Source of the DNA: Sulfurovum lithotrophicum
Lineage (GTDB): Bacteria; Campylobacterota; Campylobacteria; Campylobacterales; Sulfurovaceae
Direction of reading: 5' to 3'
Assembly (NCBI RefSeq): GCF_000987835.1
Contig: NZ_CP011308.1
Location: 124,001-188,000, forward strand
DNA length: 64,000 bases
Of the stretch, positions 9,077 to 18,183 are shown one piece after another. A program made the position numbers and the translations under genes. A model generated the notes under the pieces. It was given only the letters and a program-made list of their open reading frames with translations, was not told the DNA's origin and did not search any database. How positions within the stretch are numbered: the first letter of the stretch is position 1; each line of letters starts with the position of its first letter.

Positions 9077-9736
9077 TTATTTTAACACATACTTCTTCAT
9101 CAAATACCACACCCCCATTAAAATAGCCACTGTCAGGAATCCAATAGAGATCATATGACTGTATGTGATAAGAAAATCTTTAAAGTGACCGATGAGGTAG
9201 ACCCATAGTATAATGGCTATGAGAGTGGCCGAAAGAATGGTCGTTAGTGTTTTACGGTGGTTGAATCCAATGATATAGCCTATAAAACTACCCACGACCG
9301 GCCCTGTCATGGCGACTGGACTGAGCACGAAGAGTATCAGTCCGGGGACACCGTATTTTTTGATATAGGGCTGGTATTTCTTTACTGTTTTTTGTGAACG
9401 TTCAAAAAAGTTATGGAGGGGTTCATAGGTAATGATCTCAAGTTTGTTCCAGCTCTGTACAAACAAGGGATAAAGTATCAGGACCATGATCGACTCAATG
9501 AAAAAGTTAAAGAGTATTAATAATTGGGTATCCATCTGTGCTGAAATACCTATAGAAAGACCGGCCATTCTTCCAAAAATGAGATTGGCTGCCGTAATGC
9601 TTAAAAAAGTCTGGGCTGTTTTTTGAGAAAAGAGGGCACTTAGGAGGATCAGTAAAACAAAAAGCCCTAAAAGTCCCAGGCCGGCGATCAGTATTTTGCC
9701 TTCGGTATGTTTGAAAAATGAATGTTCGTGTTTCAA
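9077..9736 (-). CDS. Small multidrug export-type membrane protein (COG2426-like)
   Basis: A 219-residue membrane protein with about five hydrophobic segments: LGLLGLFVLLILLSALF near the N-terminus, a pair around residues 45-90, VPGLILFVLSPVAMTGPVVG around 130-150, and two near the C-terminus. The charged loop (FFERSQKTVKKYQPYIKKYG) followed by GxxGLxxFVxxPxPxTGP-like sequence matches the Sm_multidrug_ex (COG2426) family, whose transport role is poorly established. It is convergent with fabG across a repeat block and divergent from the two-component system. Confidence 0.7.
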   Translation of the reverse strand: MKHEHSFFKHTEGKILIAGLGLLGLFVLLILLSALFSQKTAQTFLSITAANLIFGRMAGLSIGISAQMDTQLLILFNFFIESIMVLILYPLFVQSWNKLEIITYEPLHNFFERSQKTVKKYQPYIKKYGVPGLILFVLSPVAMTGPVVGSFIGYIIGFNHRKTLTTILSATLIAIILWVYLIGHFKDFLITYSHMISIGFLTVAILMGVWYLMKKYVLK

Positions 9737-9795
9737 AAGAGTACCTTCTCCAAATATGTTTGACCCAGATTATATCATGATAAACCGTTTTGAGG

Positions 9796-9801
9796 TATAA
9801 T
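9796..9801 (+). promoter_or_regulatory. -10 box of the two-component operon
   Basis: TATAAT in TGAGGTATAATCGTC, 125 bases before the response-regulator start. The 189-bp gap has no other gene. Confidence 0.5.
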
Positions 9802-9925
9802 CGTCTATAAATGTGGTATATTTTTCATTCAATACTCCGGCAGTTGCAAACGCAAGCGTCCATTCCATGGGTAGAGTATTTCTTTGTCATATTGGATGAA
9901 AATATTTTTAGAAACTATTGCAAAC

Positions 9926-10591
9926 ATGAAGGAAAAACAGTTGGTATGTATACTTGTGCTGGAAGATGATCAGCTTTTTAACGAGACTCTGGAAGATTTT
10001 CTGGAAGAAGAGGGATATGCGGTAGAGACAGCCATGGACCCTTATTCTGCATTGGAGATGAGTTATAAACAGGTTTTCGATCTTTATCTTTTTGACGTGA
10101 ATCTTCCCTATGAGAACGGTTTTGATCTCTTGCAGAAATTGCGTCAGAGCGGCGATACCACGCCGACGATCTTTTTAACTTCCAGAGAGGACAAATCTTC
10201 TCTTTCAGAAGGCTTTGAAAAAGGGGCGGATGACTATATGAAAAAGCCGATCGACCTGGATGAACTGCTGCTTCGCATACAGGCTGTACTGCGTCGCCAG
10301 ATTCGTCAGGAGAGAATAAGTATAGGCGAATACAGTCTCGATACGGCTGCAAAGACGCTTTACCTGGATGGGAAAACACAGGATGTGACAAAAAAAGCGA
10401 TCGAACTGCTGCTGTTGCTGATACAGGCTAAAGGTGAAGTGGTTAGCAGTGATGAGATTAAGAGCAGACTCTGGGCGGCAGGGCAGAGTGCCAGTGACGG
10501 TGCACTGCGTGTCTACATCACGCAGTTGAAGAAGTATTTCACCGAGAATATCGTCAATGTCCGTGGTGTAGGTTACCGGTGGGCAGAGTAG
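9926..10591 (+). CDS. OmpR-family response regulator
   Basis: Cytoplasmic DNA-binding regulator. The receiver domain (about 1-120) shows the acidic pair LVLEDD, the phospho-acceptor in LYLFDVNLP (D57 from this start), the conserved Thr/Ser in IFLTSRED, and the Lys in DDYMKKPID. The C-terminal winged helix (about 130-221) ends in RVYITQLKKYF and VRGVGYRWAE. Start choice is uncertain: in-frame ATGs also exist at 9884 and 9896, and a TTG at 9941 has AAGGA ahead of it. I chose 9926 because it gives the shortest sensible lead-in. The kinase gene begins 6 bases after the stop. Confidence 0.9.
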   Translation: MKEKQLVCILVLEDDQLFNETLEDFLEEEGYAVETAMDPYSALEMSYKQVFDLYLFDVNLPYENGFDLLQKLRQSGDTTPTIFLTSREDKSSLSEGFEKGADDYMKKPIDLDELLLRIQAVLRRQIRQERISIGEYSLDTAAKTLYLDGKTQDVTKKAIELLLLLIQAKGEVVSSDEIKSRLWAAGQSASDGALRVYITQLKKYFTENIVNVRGVGYRWAE

Positions 10592-10597
10592 GGAAAC

Positions 10598-11458
10598 GTG
10601 AAGATATCGAACCATAAAAAACAGATACTGCTTGCAGCTCTTGGCTATTTTTCCAGTGTAGCAATACTATTGAGTTTCCTCTACTGGTTCTTGAAAAATG
10701 AAGGTTTTTCCGAAGTGAATTTTCTTGTGGCTGTACTGCTTGTGCTTATTCTTGCCGGGGGATGGGGGTATATTATCTCCTCACATATTCTGGCTCCAAA
10801 AGCCCAGCTCGATGCCAACCTTTCGCATCTTAGTTCGGAGATACTGCATGAACTGAATATCCCTGTCGCGACCATTAAAGCCAATGCATCTATGTTGAAA
10901 AAACATTTACAGGAAGAAGAGAGGTCCCTCAAACGACTGGAGCGTATTGAAGCATCATCCGATAGATTGGAACGACTGTATGAAGAGTTGGTTTACAGTA
11001 TTCAAAAAGAGATCCATCCTATCGAAAAAGAGGAAGTGACTCTGTATCATTTGCTTCATGAACGCATAGAAGCATTTAAATCATTCGGTCGCAACAGCTT
11101 TCATCTTGATGTCGGTGAGATGAAGATCAGGGTCGACAGGATCGGTTTTGAGAAGATGATAGACAACCTTCTGATGAACGCGATGAAGTATTCGGATAAA
11201 ACATCCCTGATCTCTGTGGTACTCGATGGAAATGTGCTTACGATCAGCGATGAAGGTGTGGGGATGGATGAGGCCGAACTTCTGAAGGTGTATGAACGTT
11301 ACTATCAGAGTGACAGAAAAAAAGAAGGCAAGGGGATCGGGTTGGCCCTGGTTAAAGCTTACTGTAACGATGAAGGAATAGGGATACAGATCAAATCGAA
11401 AAAAGGCGAAGGGACCAGTGTGTTGCTTGATCTCAGTGGGGTTCATGTCAGAACCTGA
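10598..11458 (+). CDS. Sensor histidine kinase, short membrane type
   Basis: A 286-residue kinase starting at GTG 10598. Two membrane segments (about 11-30 and 41-63) are joined by a very short outer loop, so there is hardly any periplasmic sensor. The dimerisation/phospho-acceptor box is SSEILHELNIPVATIKANA, with the His in LHEL. The ATPase part has the N box (NLLMNAMKYS), G1 (ISDEGVGM) and G2 (GKGIGLALVKAY). It is paired with the response regulator just upstream. The signal is unknown; the tiny loop suggests membrane or cytoplasmic sensing. Confidence 0.9.
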   Translation: MKISNHKKQILLAALGYFSSVAILLSFLYWFLKNEGFSEVNFLVAVLLVLILAGGWGYIISSHILAPKAQLDANLSHLSSEILHELNIPVATIKANASMLKKHLQEEERSLKRLERIEASSDRLERLYEELVYSIQKEIHPIEKEEVTLYHLLHERIEAFKSFGRNSFHLDVGEMKIRVDRIGFEKMIDNLLMNAMKYSDKTSLISVVLDGNVLTISDEGVGMDEAELLKVYERYYQSDRKKEGKGIGLALVKAYCNDEGIGIQIKSKKGEGTSVLLDLSGVHVRT

Positions 11459-11518
11459 GTGCTTTTTATTTAAAAAAGTATATAATAAATCATGTAGAAT
11501 AAAAGGATAGATATTAGG

Positions 11519-12805
11519 ATGATTGCCAAACTGATAATTGCAACATTATTGACGGGTGTTATCAGTGGATTTTTCATTACTTTTTATGAAATGCTGATCG
11601 CATTTACGACACGGCTGCTGTTCATGGGGGACCCTTTTGAAACGATCCCTGTATTACCTACCTGGTATCTTTATGTAGTGCCGACCGTAGCGATCTTTAT
11701 TGTCAATTATTTGATCTCAAAAGACAATTACATCCGCGAATATGGTTTGACGGAGATTGCCGATTCTGTGAGTCAGAACAAGTTGATTATCAATGTCAAA
11801 ACACTTTTTCTCAAGGTTATTGCATCCACGCTTTCGGTTTCCAGTGGATATGCCGTGGGTACAGAGGGTCCGTCTGCAGGTATGGGAGCGATGGTGGCCT
11901 ATCAGATACACCGTCTGTTCAACCTTCCTATAATGCTGGTCAAAATGATGATCAGTGTGGGAGCGAGCAGCGGTATTGCCGCAATCTTTGTTTCTCCGCT
12001 TACTGGGATCGTCTTTTCCATAGAGAATATCGCCTACCAGTTCATCAAACAGTATATAGGATATGTTATTCTGGGTTCAGTGATTGCTTTTTCAATCTCA
12101 GTGAAATTTTTGGATTCCATCTCGTTTCACAGTTCTCTGGGCAAAGAATTTGATTACTACTATGTCATGCCGATCCTGATCTTTATTCCATTCATCACGA
12201 TTTTCATCTATCTCTACCTTTTTATGAAAAAACGACTTTTACATATCATAGACCTTGAGATCTTTAAGAAGTTTCGCACCATGAGGAATATGGTCTTCTC
12301 CCTGATTGGCGGCAGTGTTATAGGAACGATCCTGCTTATTGAACCGCATGCAGGATTTTCAGGGAAAGAGATCGTGATGCATCTTATCAACAATAAAGAG
12401 TCGATCTCAGTCTATTTTATATTTCTGATTATCATTTTGCGTATTGTAGGTACAACGGTCTCTTTATATGCCAATGCCGTGGGCGGGCTTTTCCTTCCCT
12501 TGATGAGTATCGGTGCGCTGGTCGGATACGGTTACGGGGAGATCATCACCTTTTATTCCCATTTTCCTTTTGAGCCATTCTTTTTTGCGGCGGTAGGTTC
12601 TGCGGTCTTTATGGGGGTGGTGATGAAACTACCGTTGACAGCAGTGGTACTTGCCCTCGAACTGACCTTTGATTACAACATTCTGGTGGCTACGGGTGTC
12701 AGTGTGGTACTGGTCGGTTACCTAACCAGTTTGCAGTTCAATATACGCAGAAAGTATGTCACACAGGCGGAAGAGTCATCTGGCCAGACAAATGGTTCGC
12801 ATTGA
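11519..12805 (+). CDS. ClC-family chloride channel/transporter without CBS domains
   Basis: A 428-residue polytopic protein of the ClC family. It has the family motif VGTEGPSAGMGA near residue 118, where the Glu matches the gating glutamate of ClC exchangers, and GAVFIVMKLPLTA-like helix N sequence here as FMGVVMKLPLTAVVLALE. The first motif is GEMLIAF/FYEML rather than canonical GSGIP, so Cl- selectivity is uncertain. No CBS pair follows. A TATAAT at 11481-11486 is a likely promoter and AGG precedes the ATG. It is convergent with the DUF4010 gene, 9 bases apart. Confidence 0.88.
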   Translation: MIAKLIIATLLTGVISGFFITFYEMLIAFTTRLLFMGDPFETIPVLPTWYLYVVPTVAIFIVNYLISKDNYIREYGLTEIADSVSQNKLIINVKTLFLKVIASTLSVSSGYAVGTEGPSAGMGAMVAYQIHRLFNLPIMLVKMMISVGASSGIAAIFVSPLTGIVFSIENIAYQFIKQYIGYVILGSVIAFSISVKFLDSISFHSSLGKEFDYYYVMPILIFIPFITIFIYLYLFMKKRLLHIIDLEIFKKFRTMRNMVFSLIGGSVIGTILLIEPHAGFSGKEIVMHLINNKESISVYFIFLIIILRIVGTTVSLYANAVGGLFLPLMSIGALVGYGYGEIITFYSHFPFEPFFFAAVGSAVFMGVVMKLPLTAVVLALELTFDYNILVATGVSVVLVGYLTSLQFNIRRKYVTQAEESSGQTNGSH

Positions 12806-12814
12806 ACTTTTTTG

Positions 12815-14092
12815 TTAGGGTGTCAATGGCAGTACAGTGTCTATCCAGAGACCTGCTCCCATCATGCCTGTGGTGAGCAGGACGAACCATAATACTCTGA
12901 TACCCAACTTTCTGCCACCCATCCAGAAAACGATCCCCAGCTTGACATAAGTGTTGACGACAGAAGCGATAATGATCCCGTTGACGGCAGTCAGTATAGG
13001 CAGTTTATTGTCGGCTTCAAGCTGTGAGAGCGAAAGGGTAATGGCATCGACATCGGTAATGCCCGAAAAGGAAGAGACAATGTAAACACCGATATCTCCA
13101 TATCCTTGTTTGACTATGGTAATGGCACCATAGATGACCCCGAAAAGTATACCGAATTTGATGGCTTCACTGAGCTGCAGGGGATTCTTATTTAGTATTT
13201 CGTTCTGTATACCCGGTGCTGTTTGGGTAGCCTGTTTATAGATGATATAGACATAGGCGAAACCGCTTAAGGCAGCCAGAGTGTAAGGCAGGAGCAGATG
13301 CCAGGCAACTTCCATATTAATTACCAGCGCTTCAAAAAGTACACGCAGGTACATCAGGGTACAGGCGATGGCAATACCTGCCGCATAATTGTTCAGATAC
13401 TCTTTTTGCGCTGTATACATCTTTGAGAGGGAGATTGAAACAGCAGTAGAAGAGATAAGCCCCCCGAAAAGCCCTGTAAGCAATACACCCTGTTTATTGC
13501 CCAGGATTTTGATGGCAATGTAGCCTACAAATGAGATCGCTGCGATGATGACGGCCATGAGCCATGTTTTGTAGGGATTGAAAAGCTTATAGGGGCCGAT
13601 CATTTCATCCGGAAGGATGGGAAGGATCAAAAAGGTCATGGCCAGTAGCAGAATACTGGCATTCAGGTCTGTGGGAGTGATATTTTTTTCTATTCTCTGC
13701 AGTCTTGGTTTGATGTCAAGCAGGACGATCATTATGACTCCGATGAAAACGGCATATTGTTCCAGATGGAAATAGGCCATCAGCCCAAGCAGATAGGTGA
13801 TGATCGCGGCGATCTGAGAGGTCATTCCCATTTTCTTGTAATGGATGCTCTTCATATAATACGAGAGTATGATGATACCTGCTATAGAGGCAGAGGCGAC
13901 CACTATAATGGAAGGGGCAAATTGGTACATCCATCCTGACATAAATCCCAGAAGTGATATCAGTGCAAATGTACGTGAACCTGCAGCGAATCCGACATCG
14001 TTACTGTAGAGATGGGACATCGTACGCTGAAGTCCTATGGCAAAGCCGAGCAGAACTGCGATCAAGAGAGATTTTACCAACACGTAGTCCAT
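12815..14092 (-). CDS. MgtC/SapB family membrane protein with DUF4010
   Basis: A 425-residue membrane protein with about twelve hydrophobic segments. The N-terminal third has the MgtC/SapB look (LLIAVLLGFAIGLQRT, FAAGSRTFALISLLGFMSGW, GITSQIAAIITYLLG-like GMTSQIAAIITYLLG). The C-terminal half is the DUF4010 type (LTGLFGGLISSTAVSISLSK, SSFSGITDVDAITLSLSQL). The function of this class is unknown; MgtC relatives affect magnesium and phosphate homeostasis. It starts 3 bases after the stop of the antiporter/ATPase fusion on the same strand, so the two are co-transcribed and a joint role in cation homeostasis is plausible. Confidence 0.87.
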   Translation of the reverse strand: MDYVLVKSLLIAVLLGFAIGLQRTMSHLYSNDVGFAAGSRTFALISLLGFMSGWMYQFAPSIIVVASASIAGIIILSYYMKSIHYKKMGMTSQIAAIITYLLGLMAYFHLEQYAVFIGVIMIVLLDIKPRLQRIEKNITPTDLNASILLLAMTFLILPILPDEMIGPYKLFNPYKTWLMAVIIAAISFVGYIAIKILGNKQGVLLTGLFGGLISSTAVSISLSKMYTAQKEYLNNYAAGIAIACTLMYLRVLFEALVINMEVAWHLLLPYTLAALSGFAYVYIIYKQATQTAPGIQNEILNKNPLQLSEAIKFGILFGVIYGAITIVKQGYGDIGVYIVSSFSGITDVDAITLSLSQLEADNKLPILTAVNGIIIASVVNTYVKLGIVFWMGGRKLGIRVLWFVLLTTGMMGAGLWIDTVLPLTP

Positions 14093-14095
14093 AGG

Positions 14096-17000
14096 TCAGG
14101 CTCCTTCTTTTTCTGTATGTGCGTTTTTGGATTTTAACAAGAACCATTCTGTTATTTTGTAAAGTTCGGTCACGACAAAGATCGGCAGGGAGATCTCAAA
14201 GATCAGAAGCCAGTCTTTCCAGCCAAGCGGAACAGTATGCAGGGCCTCCTGCAGAAATGGTACATAAACAGCTGCCACCTGTAAGGAGACCGTCGTAATC
14301 CAGGCGGCAATAAGCCATTTATTGCTGAAGAACCCCATGGTATATATAGGAGCATGCAGTGAACGGTAGTTGAATACATTCATTTTCTCCAAAATGATGA
14401 TGGCTGTGAAAGCAGCGGTCTGTGCCAGCCCAATGGCCTGTGCTTCAGGCAGGCCGGAACTGAGATAATGATGGAATATCCATAGTGTTGCGCCACCGAT
14501 ATAGCCGCCTAACAGTATAATCATGATGATGCCTCTGTACTGAAGGAAAGACTCACTGCTGGCCCTTGGCGGACGATGCATGACACCCTTTTCTGCTTTT
14601 TCCATGCCCAATGCTACAGCGGTCATCCCGTCTGTGACCAGGTTCATCCATAAGATCTGCACAGGCAGGAGGATCAGCGGTCCGCCCAAAAGAATATTGA
14701 CAAAGATCGCTATGACCTCTCCGATATTCGATGAGAGCAGATAGGTGACAAATTTCTTGATGTTATCATACTGTCTGCGTCCTTCTCTGACCGCATTGAT
14801 GATGGAGGCGAAATTATCATCGAGCAGTATCATGTCTGCTGCACCTCTAGCGACATCTGTTCCTCTCATTCCCATGGCAATACCGATATCGGCTTTTTTA
14901 AGTGCGGGTGCATCATTGACCCCGTCACCGGTCATGGCCGTAACCAGGCCTTCATCCTGCAGTATTTTGATAATTCGCATTTTGTCTGCCGGGGTGGTTC
15001 TGGCAAAAATCGCTCCTTCATGTATCGCATTTTTCAAAGCGTCATCATCAAGCGTATCCAGTTGGCTGCCTGTAATACCATGCCTGGCATCCAAACCTAC
15101 CTCTTTTGCGATCGCCATGGCAGTAAGCGGTGCATCTCCGGTGATCATCACTACATTGATACCTGCCGTTCTGGCTGTTTGTATGGCATGATGTACTTCG
15201 GGTCTTGGCGGATCGATGATGCCGACGACTCCCAGGAGAACCAAATCGTTCTCCACCGCATCGGCATCGAGCTTGATCCCTTTAGGCAATACACGTTTTG
15301 CCAGTGCGAGTGTACGCAGGCCGTTTCGTGCCAGTTGGCTGTAGGCATCCTCGAAGGCTTTTTTCTTCTGTGCATCAAGCGCTTGTACTTTTTCCCCGTC
15401 GAAATAGTAGTTCGAACGTTCCAGGAGCACTTCGGGTGCTCCTTTGATATAGGCGATATTTTTACCTTTTTCCTGAACGATGACACTCATGCGTTTTCTC
15501 TGGGAATTGAAAGAGAACTCCGTGGTGATCTTTTCGTCCACTTCCGGCGTCAGCCAGGCTTTATAGGCTGCAACGATCAATGATGCTTCAGTGGGTTCTC
15601 CGGTGATCTTCCATGCATCCTTTTCCCTGGTCAGCCCGGCATGGGTACAGATAAGCCCGGTTTTGAGCAGTTCGATCAGATCCTGTCTCTTTTTGTAATC
15701 CACCTTTTTCTTATCTTTTTCAAAGTGGCCTTTTGGATCATATCCGCTTCCTGTTACATCTATTTCACCGCTAAAAAGCCATACTTTTTGCACGGTCATC
15801 TGGTTTTGTGTAAGGGTTCCTGTTTTATCGGTACAGATGACGTTGGCACTGCCCAGTGCTTCGGCTGCCTGCAAACGGCGGAGCAGGGCTTTTTGACGGA
15901 CCATCGCTTTGACACCGAGTGCCAGTGTAATGGTCACAACTGCCGGCAGACCTTCAGGTACGACCGCTACGGCGAGAGAGATGCCCGTTAGAAACATTTC
16001 CATCATATCTTTGCCCAGAAGGTATCCGATGATTGCGACAAACGCTGCGATGGCAACAGAGAAGATCCCGAGTTTTTTACCCAAAACTGCCAGTTTTTTC
16101 TGTAAAGGTGTCTGTGTGCTGCCTACCTCACTGGTCATTTTTGCGATCTTTCCAAATTCAGTTTGCATACCCGTAGCAACGACGATACCTTTGGCATAGC
16201 CATTGACCACATTGGTGCCCATCCATGCCATGGAGCTCCGTTCACCCAATGCACTCTTTTGAGGTACAGCTTTTATGTTTTTCAAAGAAGCAACGGACTC
16301 TCCGGTCAGCGCGGACTCGTCTACTTTGAGGTTGACTGCCTCAATGAGCCGGAGATCTGCCGGTATTTTATCTCCGATTTCGAGAAAAACGATATCACCG
16401 GGGACCAGTTTGGTTGAATCGATCTCCTTTTTCTCTCCGTCTCTTAAAACCTTACAGCGTAGGGAAAGCATTTTTTGGAGTGCTTCTATGGCTTTTTCAG
16501 CTTTGTATTCCTGAATAAAGCCGAGAATACCGTTCAATATGACAATGATCATAATAGTGACAGCATCTCCTATCTCTCCTATGGCAAAGGAGATCGCCGC
16601 GGCAATAAGCAGGATGATGATCAGAACATCCGTAAACTGCCTGAAGAGTATCCAGTACCATTTTTCTTTGTGTACTGAACGGATACGGTTTGGACCATAG
16701 TGTGCCTGACGCTGAACTATTTCATCTTTGCTTAGACCTTTTTGCGGATCAGTACCCAGGGCCTTGCATACCGTGTCGAACTTTTGGGCATACCACGGTA
16801 TTTGTTCTTTTTCAGGTTTTTCTATTTTTTTCTTTTTTGTTTTGGATACAGCAGACTGCATCAGTGTTTCTTTCCAGAACGAAACCATCAGGGAGAAAAG
16901 AAGCGGTACTACGATCGTAGAGACTGAAGAGGCTGCTACCAGTGCAGTAAAGAGCTGGGTGTCGATCAATTGTGCATCGAGTAAAAGTTTTGCCACGATG

Positions 17001-18067
17001 ATCTCGGTAGTAAGCCTGGCGTTCAGTCCGATCCCGATCGTCCATGCTTCTTTGCTGTTAAGCTGTCCCATAGGGACCATGAGAAAAATACCGATGATCT
17101 TACCTACGAAGGCAGCCAGAAAAAGCAGGATCGCAAGTTCAGGTGCCTTAAACATACCACTGAGATCGACACTCATACCTATCCATAAGAAAAAGACAAT
17201 ACCAAAAAAGCCGTAGCTTACGGCTCGCACTGCCTTGGTGGCCTGAACGCCTACATCCCCTGCCGTATTAAAGACCGGACGCATTAGCATACCTGCCACA
17301 ATGGCACCTACAACCAAACCTAGATCCGTTCGTTCTGCAAACCCGCCAAAAACAAAAAGAACGATGATCATTAATAAAATGAGATTGGCAACCCGTATCT
17401 TTAACCAGTGCGAGAGAGGAAGAAGGATCCATTTACGTACCACCCAGGCAGCAGCAATAAAGATGATGATATTGAGTACAAGGTCGATTATCGCAGTGGA
17501 ATCATTTGTGGCCAACCCGCTTTTATCGCCAATCCACAGAGAAACAAAAGCGATAAGGAAGACTTCTATCACATCATCAAGGACACCCGCACCTACAATA
17601 TAGTTGCCAACCTTGGTTCTGATAAGATTGAATTCATCCAGTATGGGTACTATCACCGCTTCGGCTGTGGGCATACGGGTCAATCCCACCACAAAAGATA
17701 CCATCCAGTCATACCCCAGGTAGCGCATCACTGCTATACCCAGTGCAAAAGGGATGATGGTGTTCAATACCGTGGCTATTATGATGTTTTTGCTTTGCGA
17801 ACGCATCTCCTGCATATCGATCTGCAGACCGATAAAGAAAAGTAAAAAAAGTACGCCCAGTTCGGCAAGCAGGGTAAAGATCTCATTGAAGATACCATGG
17901 GAAAGCAAATCACCGATCGGGGTATAGTGTGCACCCATGGCGACAAAAAGTGCAGCCAGAATACCCGGGATCCTCAAACGTTCCATAAAACCGGCCAAAA
18001 TATAGGTCAGTCCGAAAAGCAGTGCCAACAACAATAAAAATTGCCCTACTATCTCACTGGTCATCAT
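14096..18067 (-). CDS. Fusion protein: CPA2-type cation/proton antiporter plus P-type cation ATPase
   Basis: One open frame of 1323 codons joins two transporters. Residues 1 to about 400 are a Kef/CPA2-like antiporter domain with roughly twelve membrane segments (GILAALFVAMGAHYTPIG, GLTRMPTAEAVIVPIL, GAGVLDDVIEVFLIAF). A basic linker (KTKKKKIEKPEKEQ) follows. Residues about 425-1310 are a complete type II P-type ATPase: TGES in the actuator domain, the PEGLPAVVTITLAL helix, the phosphorylated Asp in CTDKTGTLTQNQ, a KGAPE nucleotide motif, and TGDGVNDAPALKKADIGIAMG. The ATPase part looks most like SERCA/PMR1-type Ca2+ or Na+ pumps. TATAAT (18094-18099, minus) and AAGG lie before the ATG. mgtC/DUF4010 follows. 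Confidence 0.93.
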   Translation of the reverse strand: MMTSEIVGQFLLLLALLFGLTYILAGFMERLRIPGILAALFVAMGAHYTPIGDLLSHGIFNEIFTLLAELGVLFLLFFIGLQIDMQEMRSQSKNIIIATVLNTIIPFALGIAVMRYLGYDWMVSFVVGLTRMPTAEAVIVPILDEFNLIRTKVGNYIVGAGVLDDVIEVFLIAFVSLWIGDKSGLATNDSTAIIDLVLNIIIFIAAAWVVRKWILLPLSHWLKIRVANLILLMIIVLFVFGGFAERTDLGLVVGAIVAGMLMRPVFNTAGDVGVQATKAVRAVSYGFFGIVFFLWIGMSVDLSGMFKAPELAILLFLAAFVGKIIGIFLMVPMGQLNSKEAWTIGIGLNARLTTEIIVAKLLLDAQLIDTQLFTALVAASSVSTIVVPLLFSLMVSFWKETLMQSAVSKTKKKKIEKPEKEQIPWYAQKFDTVCKALGTDPQKGLSKDEIVQRQAHYGPNRIRSVHKEKWYWILFRQFTDVLIIILLIAAAISFAIGEIGDAVTIMIIVILNGILGFIQEYKAEKAIEALQKMLSLRCKVLRDGEKKEIDSTKLVPGDIVFLEIGDKIPADLRLIEAVNLKVDESALTGESVASLKNIKAVPQKSALGERSSMAWMGTNVVNGYAKGIVVATGMQTEFGKIAKMTSEVGSTQTPLQKKLAVLGKKLGIFSVAIAAFVAIIGYLLGKDMMEMFLTGISLAVAVVPEGLPAVVTITLALGVKAMVRQKALLRRLQAAEALGSANVICTDKTGTLTQNQMTVQKVWLFSGEIDVTGSGYDPKGHFEKDKKKVDYKKRQDLIELLKTGLICTHAGLTREKDAWKITGEPTEASLIVAAYKAWLTPEVDEKITTEFSFNSQRKRMSVIVQEKGKNIAYIKGAPEVLLERSNYYFDGEKVQALDAQKKKAFEDAYSQLARNGLRTLALAKRVLPKGIKLDADAVENDLVLLGVVGIIDPPRPEVHHAIQTARTAGINVVMITGDAPLTAMAIAKEVGLDARHGITGSQLDTLDDDALKNAIHEGAIFARTTPADKMRIIKILQDEGLVTAMTGDGVNDAPALKKADIGIAMGMRGTDVARGAADMILLDDNFASIINAVREGRRQYDNIKKFVTYLLSSNIGEVIAIFVNILLGGPLILLPVQILWMNLVTDGMTAVALGMEKAEKGVMHRPPRASSESFLQYRGIIMIILLGGYIGGATLWIFHHYLSSGLPEAQAIGLAQTAAFTAIIILEKMNVFNYRSLHAPIYTMGFFSNKWLIAAWITTVSLQVAAVYVPFLQEALHTVPLGWKDWLLIFEISLPIFVVTELYKITEWFLLKSKNAHTEKEGA

Positions 18068-18183
18068 GTAGCCTTGTTTTAATGTTTTGATTTATTATAC
18101 CACTGATTGGGATAAATATATAAACCATAGCTTAAAGAATAAGGTGTACAATTGACTTATCAATACAATAAAAAGGAATGTAT

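Noticed and set aside
15020-15583. 187-codon plus-strand frame opposite the ATPase part of the fusion
   Set aside because: Shadow frame; the minus-strand ATPase motifs are unambiguous.
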